A stretch of DNA of 64,000 bases from Faecalicatena fissicatena (lineage in GTDB: Bacteria; Bacillota; Clostridia; Lachnospirales; Lachnospiraceae), in assembly GCA_001028025.1 (NCBI GenBank), contig LDAQ01000029.1:1-64000 (forward strand), written 5' to 3'. The position numbers were made by a program, and so were the translations under genes. Numbering within the stretch: the stretch's first letter is position 1; each line of letters opens with the position of its first letter. The notes below the pieces were generated by a model. The model was not told the origin of the DNA, searched no databases, and was given only the letters and a program-made list of their open reading frames with translations. Below are positions 36,754-45,070 of the stretch, in pieces.

Positions 36754-37866
36754 ATGAAAAATCTCAAGAAATTTGTCGCAATCATGGCAGCGGCAGCAAT
36801 GACACTCTCAATGGTGGCTTGCAGCAGCGAAAAAACCACCACATCCTCAGACACAAAGAAGGAGAACAAGGAGACGACAACAGAAGACAGCGGAAGCACC
36901 GATTTGTTTGATGTTGCAAATTACAAATCAGACAAAGACAAGTCTGAATGGACGATCGCAGTTGTAACAAAAGATAACACTGCTAACTGGTTCAAGCGTA
37001 TGGAAGTCGGCGTTAATGAATTCGGTGAAGAAACCGGCATCAACGTGATCCAGAAAGGACCGGCTAACGCAGATGCAGCTTCTCAGGTACAGGTTATTGA
37101 CGATTTGATCAACCAGGGCGTTGACGCACTTTGCGTAGTGCCGATCGACCCGGGCGCAATTGAAGCATCCCTGAAGAATGCAATGGAGCAGGGAATCGTA
37201 GTTATCACACATGAAGCTTCTAACCAGAAGAACACATTATTCGATACAGAAGCATTTACATCGAAAGACTTCGGTGCCGCAATCATGGACGCTCTTGCAA
37301 AAGACATGGGCGAAAAAGGCAAATATGCATTAATGGTTGCTTATACAACATCCACAACTCATATGGAATACGCAAATGCTCAGTACGAACGCCAGAAGGA
37401 AGCATATCCGGACATGGAACTGATCAACGACGGTGCAATTCCATCAGCAGAGTCAGAAGAATCTATTGATACATCATATGAAAGAGCAAAAGAAATCCTG
37501 AAATCTAATCCGGATCTGAAAGGCTTCACAGGTGTTGCATCTACAGACTGCCCGGGAATCGCTAAGGCTGTAGAGGAACTTGGACTGGATGTTAAGGTTG
37601 TTGGTGTAGGTACACCAAACGAATTCAAACCATATGTAGAGTCAGGCACAATTTCCACAATCAAACTTTGGGATCCAAAAGATTCAGGATATGTAATGTG
37701 TAAAGTTGCTTCCATGATTCTTGCAGGCGAAGAAGTTGGCGAAGGCACTGACCTTGGAATCGACGGATACAACAAGATCACAATGGTTGAAGGCGACAAC
37801 AGATGCCTCATCGGCCAGGCTGACCTTACAATCACAAAAGACAATATCAACGACTACGATTTCTAA
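36754..37866 (+). CDS. Ribose-type ABC transporter substrate-binding lipoprotein
   Basis: Family-2 (ribose/galactose/allose type) binding protein, lipid anchored outside the membrane. Seen: signal peptide with lipobox MVAC near residues 19-22, a Thr/Ser/Lys-rich linker of about 35 residues, then a periplasmic-binding-protein fold starting WTIAVVTKDNTANWFKRME near 65-83 with GVDALCVVPIDPGAI near 123-137. Length 370. Start has AAGGAGG. Codon use is more biased than in its neighbours, consistent with high expression. It is followed by an intrinsic terminator before the ATPase gene, a common way to make more binding protein than transporter. Confidence 0.92.
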   Translation: MKNLKKFVAIMAAAAMTLSMVACSSEKTTTSSDTKKENKETTTEDSGSTDLFDVANYKSDKDKSEWTIAVVTKDNTANWFKRMEVGVNEFGEETGINVIQKGPANADAASQVQVIDDLINQGVDALCVVPIDPGAIEASLKNAMEQGIVVITHEASNQKNTLFDTEAFTSKDFGAAIMDALAKDMGEKGKYALMVAYTTSTTHMEYANAQYERQKEAYPDMELINDGAIPSAESEESIDTSYERAKEILKSNPDLKGFTGVASTDCPGIAKAVEELGLDVKVVGVGTPNEFKPYVESGTISTIKLWDPKDSGYVMCKVASMILAGEEVGEGTDLGIDGYNKITMVEGDNRCLIGQADLTITKDNINDYDF

Positions 37867-37989
37867 ACAATAGAAATCAGGTTTGCCGTATGGTAAGTAA
37901 ATGTTTACCCGGGGGCACTTCGTAACACATGCCCTGCGGGCGGGTCCGCAGCAAACTGCGGAATAAGGTATTGGAAAATCAATAATAAT

Positions 37990-38027
37990 CGCACATCTTA
38001 CATCCGTGTGGGGTGTGCGGTTTTTTT
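37990..38027 (+). terminator. Terminator between binding protein and ATPase genes
   Basis: CGCACATC pairs with GGTGTGCG and is followed by TTTTTTT. Because the downstream genes complete the transporter, it is probably a partial terminator that sets a high binding-protein ratio. Confidence 0.8.
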
Positions 38028-38031
38028 CCAG

Positions 38032-38080
38032 ACTGGGGTAACGTAAGTGAAACGTGGTGGATTATTTACGTTACCCCAGT
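38032..38080 (+). other. 15-bp perfect inverted repeat before the ATPase gene
   Basis: ACTGGGGTAACGTAA (38032-38046) pairs perfectly with TTACGTTACCCCAGT (38066-38080) around a 19-nt loop, immediately after the terminator. It may protect the 5' end of the downstream mRNA after processing or bind a regulator. Confidence 0.75.
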
Positions 38081-38105
38081 GAGGACAGAAAGGCAGGGTG
38101 ACATG

Positions 38106-39596
38106 ATGGGAAGTGAAAATATCCTTTGTGTAAAAGGAATTAAGAAATCATTTGGCGGTGTCCATGCCCTCAAAGGTGTGGATCTGACAATAAAGCGGGG
38201 GGAAACGCATTGTCTGGCAGGTGAAAATGGATGTGGAAAATCTACTATTATTAAAGTCATTTCCGGTTTCTACAAACCGGACGCAGGTTCTATAGAAGTG
38301 GATGGAACAGGGTTTCCAGTCATGACTCCTGCAGAAGCCATCAAGGCTGGAATCCAGGTTATCTACCAGGACTTTTCAATCTTCCCGAATCTGACAGTAA
38401 TCGAAAACCTGGCATTTAACCAGGTGCTGGCGAATAAGAAAAAGCTGGTCAATAAGAAGGAATTCCGCAGAATTGCAGAAGAAGCAGTAAAGAAGATTAA
38501 TTTTGATGTGGATCTGGATGCACTGGTTGAGACGCTTCCGGTAGCAGATAAGCAGCTGATTGCAATATCAAGGGCACTGCTAGATAATGCAAAGCTGATT
38601 ATCATGGATGAGCCGACAACTGCATTGACCAAGAAGGAAGTAACACGGCTCTTTGAAATTATTTCGGATTTGAAAGAGAACGGCGTAACGATCCTCTTTG
38701 TATCTCACAAACTGGATGAGGTATTCGAAATCTCCGACAGCATTACAATCCTCAGAAACGGCGAGAATGTGATCACCTGTCCGACCAAAGAGATGACGGA
38801 AGAAAAGTTCGCGTATTACATGACGGGGCGTCATTTTGACACGCAGGTTGTAAAAGAGGTAAATGAGAACAAATACGGCGATGTGGTTATGGAAGCAAAG
38901 AATCTCACCGCTCCAGGATTCGAAGACGTAAGCTTTGAGCTGCATCAGGGCGAGATCCTGGGTGTAACAGGACAGCTGGGATCCGGACGTACAGAGCTGT
39001 CCCTGGCATTGTTCGGAATGCTGAAGCCGACAGGCGGACAGATACTGGTGGATGGTAAGGAAGTAGAGATTAAAAGTGTCTCTGCGGCGCAGAAACTGGG
39101 GATTGCCCTGGTTCCTGAAGACCGTCTTACAGAAGGCCTGTTCCTTCCCCAGTCAATTATCAGAAATATTACAGTCAGCAAGATGGACCAGCTGGCAAAT
39201 AAAGCAGGCATCCTGAGCAGCAAAAAAGTTGAGGCGGAATCCGCAAAATGGGTGCAGGATATCGGGGTTGCAACAAAGAACCACGAATTCCCGGTACAGA
39301 CACTCTCCGGCGGAAACCAGCAGAAGGTTGTGCTCGGCAGATGGCTTGCAAACCACCCGAAGGTATTGATTCTGAACGGACCTACAGTCGGTGTGGATAT
39401 CGGTGCGAAGTATGATATTCACAAGCTGCTGAGAGAGCTGGCCGCAGACGGCATGGCAATTATCGTTGTATCGGATGATGCGGCAGAAGTAATGGCAACC
39501 TGTGACAGGGCACTGGTTATGCAGGCAGGGCATGTGACAGGCAATCTGTCGGCCGAGGACCTGAATGCCGGTACGCTTGCACAGGCTACGGTCTAG
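38106..39596 (+). CDS. Ribose-type sugar ABC transporter ATPase (two nucleotide-binding domains)
   Basis: Fused duplicated ATPase (RbsA/MglA type) powering sugar import. Seen: first Walker A AGENGCGKST near residues 38-47, the DEPTTAL Walker B region near 170, then the second half, where Walker A is degenerate (GQLGSGRTE near 296) and the signature LSGGNQQKVVLGRWL near 400-414 is intact, as is usual for the second domain. Length 496. Two ATGs are possible (38103, 38106); 38106 is better spaced from AGGG. It is followed after 18 nt by the first permease. Confidence 0.93.
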   Translation: MGSENILCVKGIKKSFGGVHALKGVDLTIKRGETHCLAGENGCGKSTIIKVISGFYKPDAGSIEVDGTGFPVMTPAEAIKAGIQVIYQDFSIFPNLTVIENLAFNQVLANKKKLVNKKEFRRIAEEAVKKINFDVDLDALVETLPVADKQLIAISRALLDNAKLIIMDEPTTALTKKEVTRLFEIISDLKENGVTILFVSHKLDEVFEISDSITILRNGENVITCPTKEMTEEKFAYYMTGRHFDTQVVKEVNENKYGDVVMEAKNLTAPGFEDVSFELHQGEILGVTGQLGSGRTELSLALFGMLKPTGGQILVDGKEVEIKSVSAAQKLGIALVPEDRLTEGLFLPQSIIRNITVSKMDQLANKAGILSSKKVEAESAKWVQDIGVATKNHEFPVQTLSGGNQQKVVLGRWLANHPKVLILNGPTVGVDIGAKYDIHKLLRELAADGMAIIVVSDDAAEVMATCDRALVMQAGHVTGNLSAEDLNAGTLAQATV

Positions 39597-39614
39597 GGAA
39601 GGGGTGAAGTGCAG

Positions 39615-40637
39615 ATGAATAAATTTTTTAAAAAGATGGTAAAGCAGACAGAATTCTATGTATTTTTGATTATCGTAGTTCTGTCACTTGTAATACAGGC
39701 GAGATCCGGATTGTTTTTCGCCAATAACAATATTGTAGACCTGCTCCGTTCCATGATAGTTCCGTCAATCTATGCGATCTGTGCACTGCTGGCTTTTGTC
39801 AGCACGGGACCGGATGTATCCTTCCCGCTGATTGCGGCGCTGAGCAGTTATCTGGCTCTGATCGTTACCAACAAAATGGGGCTGGATGGCGCACCATGGA
39901 TTATTACATTTATCATAGGCATCCTCTTTGGATGTATCATGGGTGCACTGAACGGAATCATTATTGTAAGATATAAGTTTCCAAGTTTGATCGTAACACT
40001 GGGAACCAGCTCCATATTCAGCGGAATTCTGCTGGGGGCATTTGAGGCGGAGAGAATGGATCTCCCGGCAAACCTCGCGGCATTTGGCAAGGCATCTCTT
40101 ATTACAGTAAAGAATGCAAAGACCGGGCTTGGTTCTACGCTGCCCATGACATTTGCGATTATGATTGTAATTTACATCATTGCGTATCTGGTGCTGAACA
40201 AAACGGTCGTTGGACGTGGTGTGTATGCAATCGGAGGCGATGAGATATCTGCTGAGAGAGCGGGCTTTAATGTAAAGGGAATCCGTTTTGGAATCTTTGT
40301 TGTAAACGGCGGTATTGCTGCTGTAGCAGGGCTCTGTTATGCGGTAATGTCCATGAGATACCTGCCTACGGAGTATGCGGGCGGTGAGATGATTGTTATC
40401 GCAGCCATTATCCTGGGAGGTACCAGAATGACCGGAGGTATCGGTACTTTAAAGGGATGCCTGCTCGGAACACTGCTTCTGACCATGGTATCCAACAGTC
40501 TGATACTTCTTGGAATCTCAGTTTACTGGCAGAAAGTATTTATTGGAGCCATCATTATTATTGGTACGGCAATCTCTGCGATCCAGAGCCATGCGGGTGC
40601 CAAGGTAAAGACCAGGTTAAAGAAGGAGGCGGCATAA
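39615..40637 (+). CDS. Ribose-type sugar ABC transporter permease 1
   Basis: Membrane subunit of the RbsC/AraH family, 340 residues with 8-10 hydrophobic segments. Seen: GPDVSFPLIAALSSYLALIV near residues 68-87, a GALNGIIIVRYKFPSLIVTL segment near 115-134 and GGDEISAERAGFN near 205-217, the family's cytoplasmic loop. ATG at 39615 is preferred to GTG at 39609 because of AAGGGGTGA spacing. With the adjacent, clearly different permease it probably forms a heterodimeric channel. Confidence 0.92.
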   Translation: MNKFFKKMVKQTEFYVFLIIVVLSLVIQARSGLFFANNNIVDLLRSMIVPSIYAICALLAFVSTGPDVSFPLIAALSSYLALIVTNKMGLDGAPWIITFIIGILFGCIMGALNGIIIVRYKFPSLIVTLGTSSIFSGILLGAFEAERMDLPANLAAFGKASLITVKNAKTGLGSTLPMTFAIMIVIYIIAYLVLNKTVVGRGVYAIGGDEISAERAGFNVKGIRFGIFVVNGGIAAVAGLCYAVMSMRYLPTEYAGGEMIVIAAIILGGTRMTGGIGTLKGCLLGTLLLTMVSNSLILLGISVYWQKVFIGAIIIIGTAISAIQSHAGAKVKTRLKKEAA

Positions 40638-40638
40638 T

Positions 40639-41601
40639 ATGAAAAAAATGGACAGTAACATCAAACGTTTGTTAATAATACTTGTTGCTTTCATCGTGAT
40701 AGCCTGTGTTACAAAGCCAAATGAGTTTATTAAAATAGGGAACTTCCAGACAATGGCTAAACAGCTCTCCGAGTATGGGCTGATGGCAATCGGTGTCGGA
40801 ATCTGTATGATATCCGGCGGAATCGACCTGTCTACCGTATATATTGCAAATCTCTGCGGTATTCTGGCCGGGCTGATGATGCAGGGGAACGGAAGTATTG
40901 CAGTGGCAATTCTCGTTGCACTGATCGTCGGAATGATCTGCGGTGCGTTCAATGGATTCCTTGTATCTTATCTCAAGATACCGGCAATGCTGGCTACGCT
41001 GGGTACTTACCAGCTGTTTATGGGAATTGCGATCATATTCTCCGGCGGAAGTACGGTGAGTGGTATTCCGGAAGGATATACCGGCTTTGCTACAACAGCG
41101 CTGTTTGGATATATACCACTCTCATTTGTTGTATTCCTGATTCTGATTGCGGTTGTGACATTTATCATGAGCAAGACCAAATTTGGAACAAGAGTATATC
41201 TTGTGGGAACGAATGAAAAAGCGGCCAAGTTCGCGGGTATCCACTGTAATGCCGTATTGATCCGCACTTATATGCTCTCCGGACTGGTGTCCGCAGTGGC
41301 AGGCCTTCTGAGCCTTGCAAGAATCAATTCTGCAAAAGCAGACTTTGGAAGCAGTTACACCATGCAGTGTATCTTGATCGCAGTGCTGGGCGGTGTGAAT
41401 CCCAACGGCGGATTTGGTACCATTCCTGGTATCGCGATTGCGGTAGTCATACTTCAGATGATGTCATCCTATCTGAATATGTTCCCGAGCATCAGCAACT
41501 ACTACAGAGATCTAATCTGGGGCATAGCCCTGATCGGCGTTCTGATTATTAATTTCGTCCTAGACAGGAGAAGAACTCAGAGGCTGAGTAAGATCAGCTG
41601 A
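40639..41601 (+). CDS. Ribose-type sugar ABC transporter permease 2
   Basis: Second RbsC/AraH-family permease, 320 residues. Seen: SGGIDLSTVYIANLCGILAG near residues 55-74, the conserved GAFNGFLVSYLKIPAMLATL near 101-120 and GTNEKAAKFAGIH near 191-203. It starts one base after the preceding stop codon, with AAGGAGG inside the end of permease 1. Two non-identical permeases recall AI-2 (LsrC/LsrD) and some rhamnose importers, but no Lsr-type enzymes are present. Confidence 0.92.
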   Translation: MKKMDSNIKRLLIILVAFIVIACVTKPNEFIKIGNFQTMAKQLSEYGLMAIGVGICMISGGIDLSTVYIANLCGILAGLMMQGNGSIAVAILVALIVGMICGAFNGFLVSYLKIPAMLATLGTYQLFMGIAIIFSGGSTVSGIPEGYTGFATTALFGYIPLSFVVFLILIAVVTFIMSKTKFGTRVYLVGTNEKAAKFAGIHCNAVLIRTYMLSGLVSAVAGLLSLARINSAKADFGSSYTMQCILIAVLGGVNPNGGFGTIPGIAIAVVILQMMSSYLNMFPSISNYYRDLIWGIALIGVLIINFVLDRRRTQRLSKIS

Positions 41602-41608
41602 TAAATTC

Positions 41609-41690
41609 GTTACTGTTTACTGGCTTGCCTGTGAACAGTAACATAAATTCTGCGGGTGCCTCAAATGTATTTTGCAGTGAGGCCCCGCAG
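41609..41690 (+). other. Two adjacent hairpins between permease and kinase genes
   Basis: GTTACTGTT (41609-41617) pairs with AACAGTAAC (41634-41642), and CTGCGGGTGCCTC (41650-41662) pairs with GAGGCCCCGCAG (41679-41690). No T-run follows either one. They may mark an mRNA processing or stabilising site inside the operon. Confidence 0.6.
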
Positions 41691-41737
41691 TTATCAGTTA
41701 AAGGGTAACAATAATGCGAATCGTTCAGGAGGGTGTA

Positions 41738-42691
41738 ATGGAGAAACCGAAAATATTAGTAGTGGGCAGCATGAACATGGATCTTTTTGTGGAGGGGGCG
41801 AATACCATCCCGAAATTCGGAGAGTCCATTATGTGCGGAAATTATGGCTACGCTACGGGGGGGAAAGGCTCTAATCAGGCCATCGCGGCTGCTCTTCAGG
41901 GCGCGGAAGTTACGATGGTAGGACGTCTCGGTGAAGATACCAACGGGGAATCCCTGATAAATGAAATGAAAAAAGCCGGGGTCCATACAGAGTATATAGT
42001 GACAGACAAAGAAAAACAGACAGGACTTGCTCTGATGCTTTTGAATTCTGACGGACGCTATGTCTCTTATGTGGCGCTGGGGGCAAATGGAAATATATGT
42101 GCAGGGGATGTGAAAGCAGCGCTGGATGCCGAGACGTTCGATATGGTAATTATGCAGCTGGAAATGCCGCTGGAAACGGTATACCGTACATATGAGCTGG
42201 CAAAAGAGCGGAATATTCCCGTCTTTCTGGACGCGGGGCCGGCAATGAGCATCCCGCTTGAAAGGCTGCAGGGGCTTTATATTTTATCCCCGAATGAGGC
42301 GGAGACGGAGGCACTTACGGGAATCAATCCCGATACAGAGGAAAAGGCGGTGGAAGCTGCAAAATGGCTGTACGGCCAGGTGCATCCCCGGTATGTGGTC
42401 CTGAAACTTGGCTCCCGCGGGGCTTTGCTTTATGACGGTGAGACTGCGGAGCTGATTCCATGCTTCAAGGTAAAAGCGGTAGATTCTACTGCGGCGGGGG
42501 ATACGTTTGGCGCGGCACTGGCAATCCGGCTTTGCAAAGGGGACCGTATGCAGGAGGCTATCCGTTTTGCACATGCGGCAGCAGGTATCTGTGTGTCCCG
42601 CATGGGTGCACAGGTATCCATTCCAAAGGAAGCAGAGGTGGAAGAATTTTTAGAGAAGGAAGGCAGAACCGATGGAAAAGATACAGTATAA
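41738..42691 (+). CDS. PfkB-family (ribokinase-like) sugar kinase
   Basis: Phosphorylates the imported sugar or a derived intermediate. Seen: ILVVGSMNMDLFVEG near residues 5-19, GGKGSNQAIAAALQGAEVTM near 40-59 as in ribokinases, and the catalytic AAGDTFGAALAI near 249-260 with the base Asp. Length 317. ATG at 41738 follows AGGAGGG; the frame opens 8 codons earlier. It overlaps the next SIS gene by 20 nt. Similarity to ribokinase is strong, so ribose or a related aldose is possible, but an epimerase and hexulose-phosphate enzymes beside it argue for a less common sugar. Confidence 0.9.
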   Translation: MEKPKILVVGSMNMDLFVEGANTIPKFGESIMCGNYGYATGGKGSNQAIAAALQGAEVTMVGRLGEDTNGESLINEMKKAGVHTEYIVTDKEKQTGLALMLLNSDGRYVSYVALGANGNICAGDVKAALDAETFDMVIMQLEMPLETVYRTYELAKERNIPVFLDAGPAMSIPLERLQGLYILSPNEAETEALTGINPDTEEKAVEAAKWLYGQVHPRYVVLKLGSRGALLYDGETAELIPCFKVKAVDSTAAGDTFGAALAIRLCKGDRMQEAIRFAHAAAGICVSRMGAQVSIPKEAEVEEFLEKEGRTDGKDTV

Positions 42692-43238
42692 GGAAATGCA
42701 TGATGTGATTATAGATGAGTGCAGTCGGGCAATGGATGCCATAGATGCGGAGAATGTGCTCCGCTATATCGAGATGATCCAGAGCGCTGAAAAAGTATTT
42801 TTTGTCGGCGTGGGGAGGGTTCTTCTGTCATTGGAAGCAATGGCGAAAAGATATGCCCATCTCGGTATCCGGGCCGTAATTGTAGGTGAGATAACTGAGC
42901 CCGCTATTACGCCGAAGGATGTCCTGATCGTAGGCTCCGGCAGCGGGGAAACACTGTTTCCGGCCGGAATAGCGAGAAAGGCAAAAGCGGCGGGGGCAAA
43001 GGTGATTCATATTGGAAGCAATCCGTCCAGCGGACTTCGGGATGTTGCGGATCTGTTTCTTCGGATTCCGGTGGAAAGCAGGGCTAAGATGGAAGATGAG
43101 ATTCACTCCAGGCAGCCCATGACATCTCTGTTTGAACAGGCACTGCTGCTCTTTGGGGATACGACGGCCATGATGATGATTGAAGACAGAAACATTGACC
43201 TGGAGGGACTCTGGGAATATCATGCTAATCTGGAATAA
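42672..43238 (+). CDS. SIS-domain protein, HxlB-like (second of three)
   Basis: Second paralogue of the 6-phospho-3-hexuloisomerase type. Seen: VFFVGVGRVLLSLEAMAKRY near residues 42-61, where the usual Ser after GxGR is Val, TPKDVLIVGSGSGETLFPAG near 82-101 with the intact SGSGET loop, MTSLFEQALLLFGD with the conserved Glu, and terminal YHANLE with the conserved His. Length 188. Its start lies inside the end of the kinase gene, so it is translationally coupled to it. The Val substitution and the presence of two further paralogues suggest division of labour by substrate or a mixed oligomer. Confidence 0.82.
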   Translation: MEKIQYKEMHDVIIDECSRAMDAIDAENVLRYIEMIQSAEKVFFVGVGRVLLSLEAMAKRYAHLGIRAVIVGEITEPAITPKDVLIVGSGSGETLFPAGIARKAKAAGAKVIHIGSNPSSGLRDVADLFLRIPVESRAKMEDEIHSRQPMTSLFEQALLLFGDTTAMMMIEDRNIDLEGLWEYHANLE

Positions 43239-43293
43239 ACGGAAGTTGGTTGAAGCTGAGCAATAAAAATTTAAATTATAGGAGGTTCATGCA

Positions 43294-43779
43294 ATGAAAG
43301 GATTAATTAAACAGATAGCTATTCTGGTGGAGGACGTGGATAAGGCAATGCAGAATTACTGGGACATTCTCGGAATTGGCCCATGGGATGTACGCCATTT
43401 TCGTCCGGAGACATGCCATGATTTTTATGTGAACGGAGAACTTCAGACAGAAGGCTTTGATTTTATCTGTGCTGTCTGCTGGCATGAAGACATCGAACTG
43501 GAACTGATTCAGCCGATCGAAGGGCCGAATGTATATTGGGATACACTGAAAAGGAAAGGTTCCTGCCTGCATCATTTCAAAGTGGTCATTCCGGATGATG
43601 ACGAGCTGAAGGCTTATGTGGAAGAGCTGGAAGCAAAAGGAATGAAGGTTATGCAGACAGGATGGATTGACAACGACGTACATTATTATGTAGACTCAGA
43701 GGAGGAGCTTGGATTTATACTTGAACTTGGAAACGGCGGAAAGATCGGCGAGCCGGATTACCGCTATCCGGCTCAGTAG
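43294..43779 (+). CDS. VOC (glyoxalase-fold) family protein
   Basis: Single vicinal-oxygen-chelate protein of 161 residues made of two beta-alpha-beta-beta-beta units, resembling methylmalonyl-CoA epimerase and related sugar-active VOC enzymes. Seen: KQIAILVEDVDKAMQNYWDI near residues 6-25, where the first metal ligand usually His is Gln7, then IELELIQP with Glu, LHHFKVVIPD with His and GFILELG with Glu. So three of four classical metal ligands are visible. Ribosome site AGGAGG. It lies between the kinase-SIS pair and hxlA, so a role on a hexulose or keto-sugar phosphate is inferred; the actual reaction is unknown. Confidence 0.8.
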   Translation: MKGLIKQIAILVEDVDKAMQNYWDILGIGPWDVRHFRPETCHDFYVNGELQTEGFDFICAVCWHEDIELELIQPIEGPNVYWDTLKRKGSCLHHFKVVIPDDDELKAYVEELEAKGMKVMQTGWIDNDVHYYVDSEEELGFILELGNGGKIGEPDYRYPAQ

Positions 43780-43836
43780 AATCATTAACCAGGCCGTATC
43801 ATTACCGTAAATGAGCATTCATAAAAGGAGAAGAGC

Positions 43837-44472
43837 ATGAAATTACAATTAGCACTGGATGATTTGACAATGGATGAAGCACTGGAGCTGACGGCAGCGG
43901 TGCAGGAGCATATTGACATCATAGAGATAGGGACTCCGTTTGTTTATCAGGAGGGAATGCGTGCAGTTCAGATATTTAAGGAACGCTTTCCCGATAAAGA
44001 GGTGCTGGCGGATATGAAAATTATGGATGCCGGATATTACGAGGCAGAAGAAGCTCTGAAAGTGGGAGCGGATTATGTGACAGTTCTGGGCGTTACCGAT
44101 AACCTTACCATTAAGGGATGCATTGAAGCGGCTGAGCATTACGGCAAAGAGATTGTAGTGGATATGATCTGCGTCCCGGATATGCCAAAACGTATACGCG
44201 AGCTGGAGGAACTGGGTGCACATGGACTGGCGGTGCATGTGGGCACGGATCAGCAGGCCGCGGGCCGCAGGCCGATCGATGATCTGCGTGTCATGGCAGA
44301 ACACTGCCGGAAATCGAAGATATCAGTAGCCGGCGGCATCAGCGCCGGTACAACTCCGGAATATGCGGCTTTGAAACCCGAAGTGCTGATTGTCGGAAGC
44401 GGAATTGCACATGCGGCAGACCCCGCAGCAGCGGCAAAGGAAATCAAGGACAGTATGAAGGAGTGTGAGTAG
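43837..44472 (+). CDS. hxlA: 3-hexulose-6-phosphate synthase
   Basis: Aldolase of the ribulose monophosphate pathway: formaldehyde plus ribulose-5-phosphate gives 3-hexulose-6-phosphate, reversible. Seen: the orotidine-decarboxylase-superfamily start LQLALDDLTMDEAL, the catalytic ADMKIMDAGYYEAEEA near residues 52-67, VTVLGVTDN near 80, GLAVHVGTDQQAAGRRPIDD near 129-148 and AGGISAGT near 166. Length 211. It is followed directly by the canonical hxlB. In this sugar locus it may run in the cleaving direction to make ribulose-5-phosphate, with formaldehyde as by-product, or on a related hexulose; that direction is inference. Confidence 0.9.
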   Translation: MKLQLALDDLTMDEALELTAAVQEHIDIIEIGTPFVYQEGMRAVQIFKERFPDKEVLADMKIMDAGYYEAEEALKVGADYVTVLGVTDNLTIKGCIEAAEHYGKEIVVDMICVPDMPKRIRELEELGAHGLAVHVGTDQQAAGRRPIDDLRVMAEHCRKSKISVAGGISAGTTPEYAALKPEVLIVGSGIAHAADPAAAAKEIKDSMKECE

Positions 44473-44473
44473 G

Positions 44474-45034
44474 ATGGCAGAGGCAGTAATCTTAAAAAAA
44501 ATACTGGAAGAACTGATGGAAAATGCGAAACAGATCCGTCAGGAGGAGCTGGAACAGTTTGCAGATAAGGTGCAGGATGCAAAACGAGTGTTTGTAGCAG
44601 GCGCGGGGCGTTCCGGGTTTGTGGCAAGAGCCTTTTCAAACCGTCTGATGCATCTTGGCCTGACCGTTTACTTTGTGGGAGAGCCGACGACACCGTCCAT
44701 CCAGAAAGGGGACCTGCTGATTATCGCTTCAGGTTCGGGTGAAACAGGCAGTCTGAAAGTCATGGCAGAGAAGGCGAAGAAGCAGGAAGCAATGGTGGCT
44801 GCGATCACTATTTTCCCGCAGGCGTCTATTGGGAGCATGGCAGACGCGGTTATCCGGGTTCCGGGTGTGACACCGAAAAGCGAACTGGAGAGTACGGCCA
44901 CATCTGTACAGCCGATGGGAAATGCGTTCGAGCAGACAACATGGCTGATCTGCGATAATATCATCATGATTTTGATGGAGCGTATGGGGAGGACTGAGGA
45001 AGAGATGTTCTCTCTGCATGCAAATCTGGAGTAG
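44474..45034 (+). CDS. hxlB: 6-phospho-3-hexuloisomerase (third SIS protein, canonical)
   Basis: Converts 3-hexulose-6-phosphate to fructose-6-phosphate, the partner reaction of HxlA. Seen: VFVAGAGRSGFVARAFSNRL near residues 36-55 with intact GAGRS, TPSIQKGDLLIIASGSGETG near 75-94, AFEQTTWLICDN with the catalytic Glu, and terminal LHANLE with the catalytic His. Length 186. ATG at 44474 lies one base after the hxlA stop; AAGGAG is inside hxlA. Of the three SIS paralogues this one best matches known HxlB proteins. A long hairpin element follows the stop after 36 nt. Confidence 0.9.
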   Translation: MAEAVILKKILEELMENAKQIRQEELEQFADKVQDAKRVFVAGAGRSGFVARAFSNRLMHLGLTVYFVGEPTTPSIQKGDLLIIASGSGETGSLKVMAEKAKKQEAMVAAITIFPQASIGSMADAVIRVPGVTPKSELESTATSVQPMGNAFEQTTWLICDNIIMILMERMGRTEEEMFSLHANLE

Positions 45035-45070
45035 GAGTTGTAAGGGGAACATTGTTTGGCTGGAGGGGAC

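Noticed and set aside
39615..41601. Possible AI-2 (Lsr) import system because of two permeases
   Set aside because: No LsrK, LsrF, LsrG or LsrR-like gene is present; the kinase is PfkB-type and the regulators are LacI-type.
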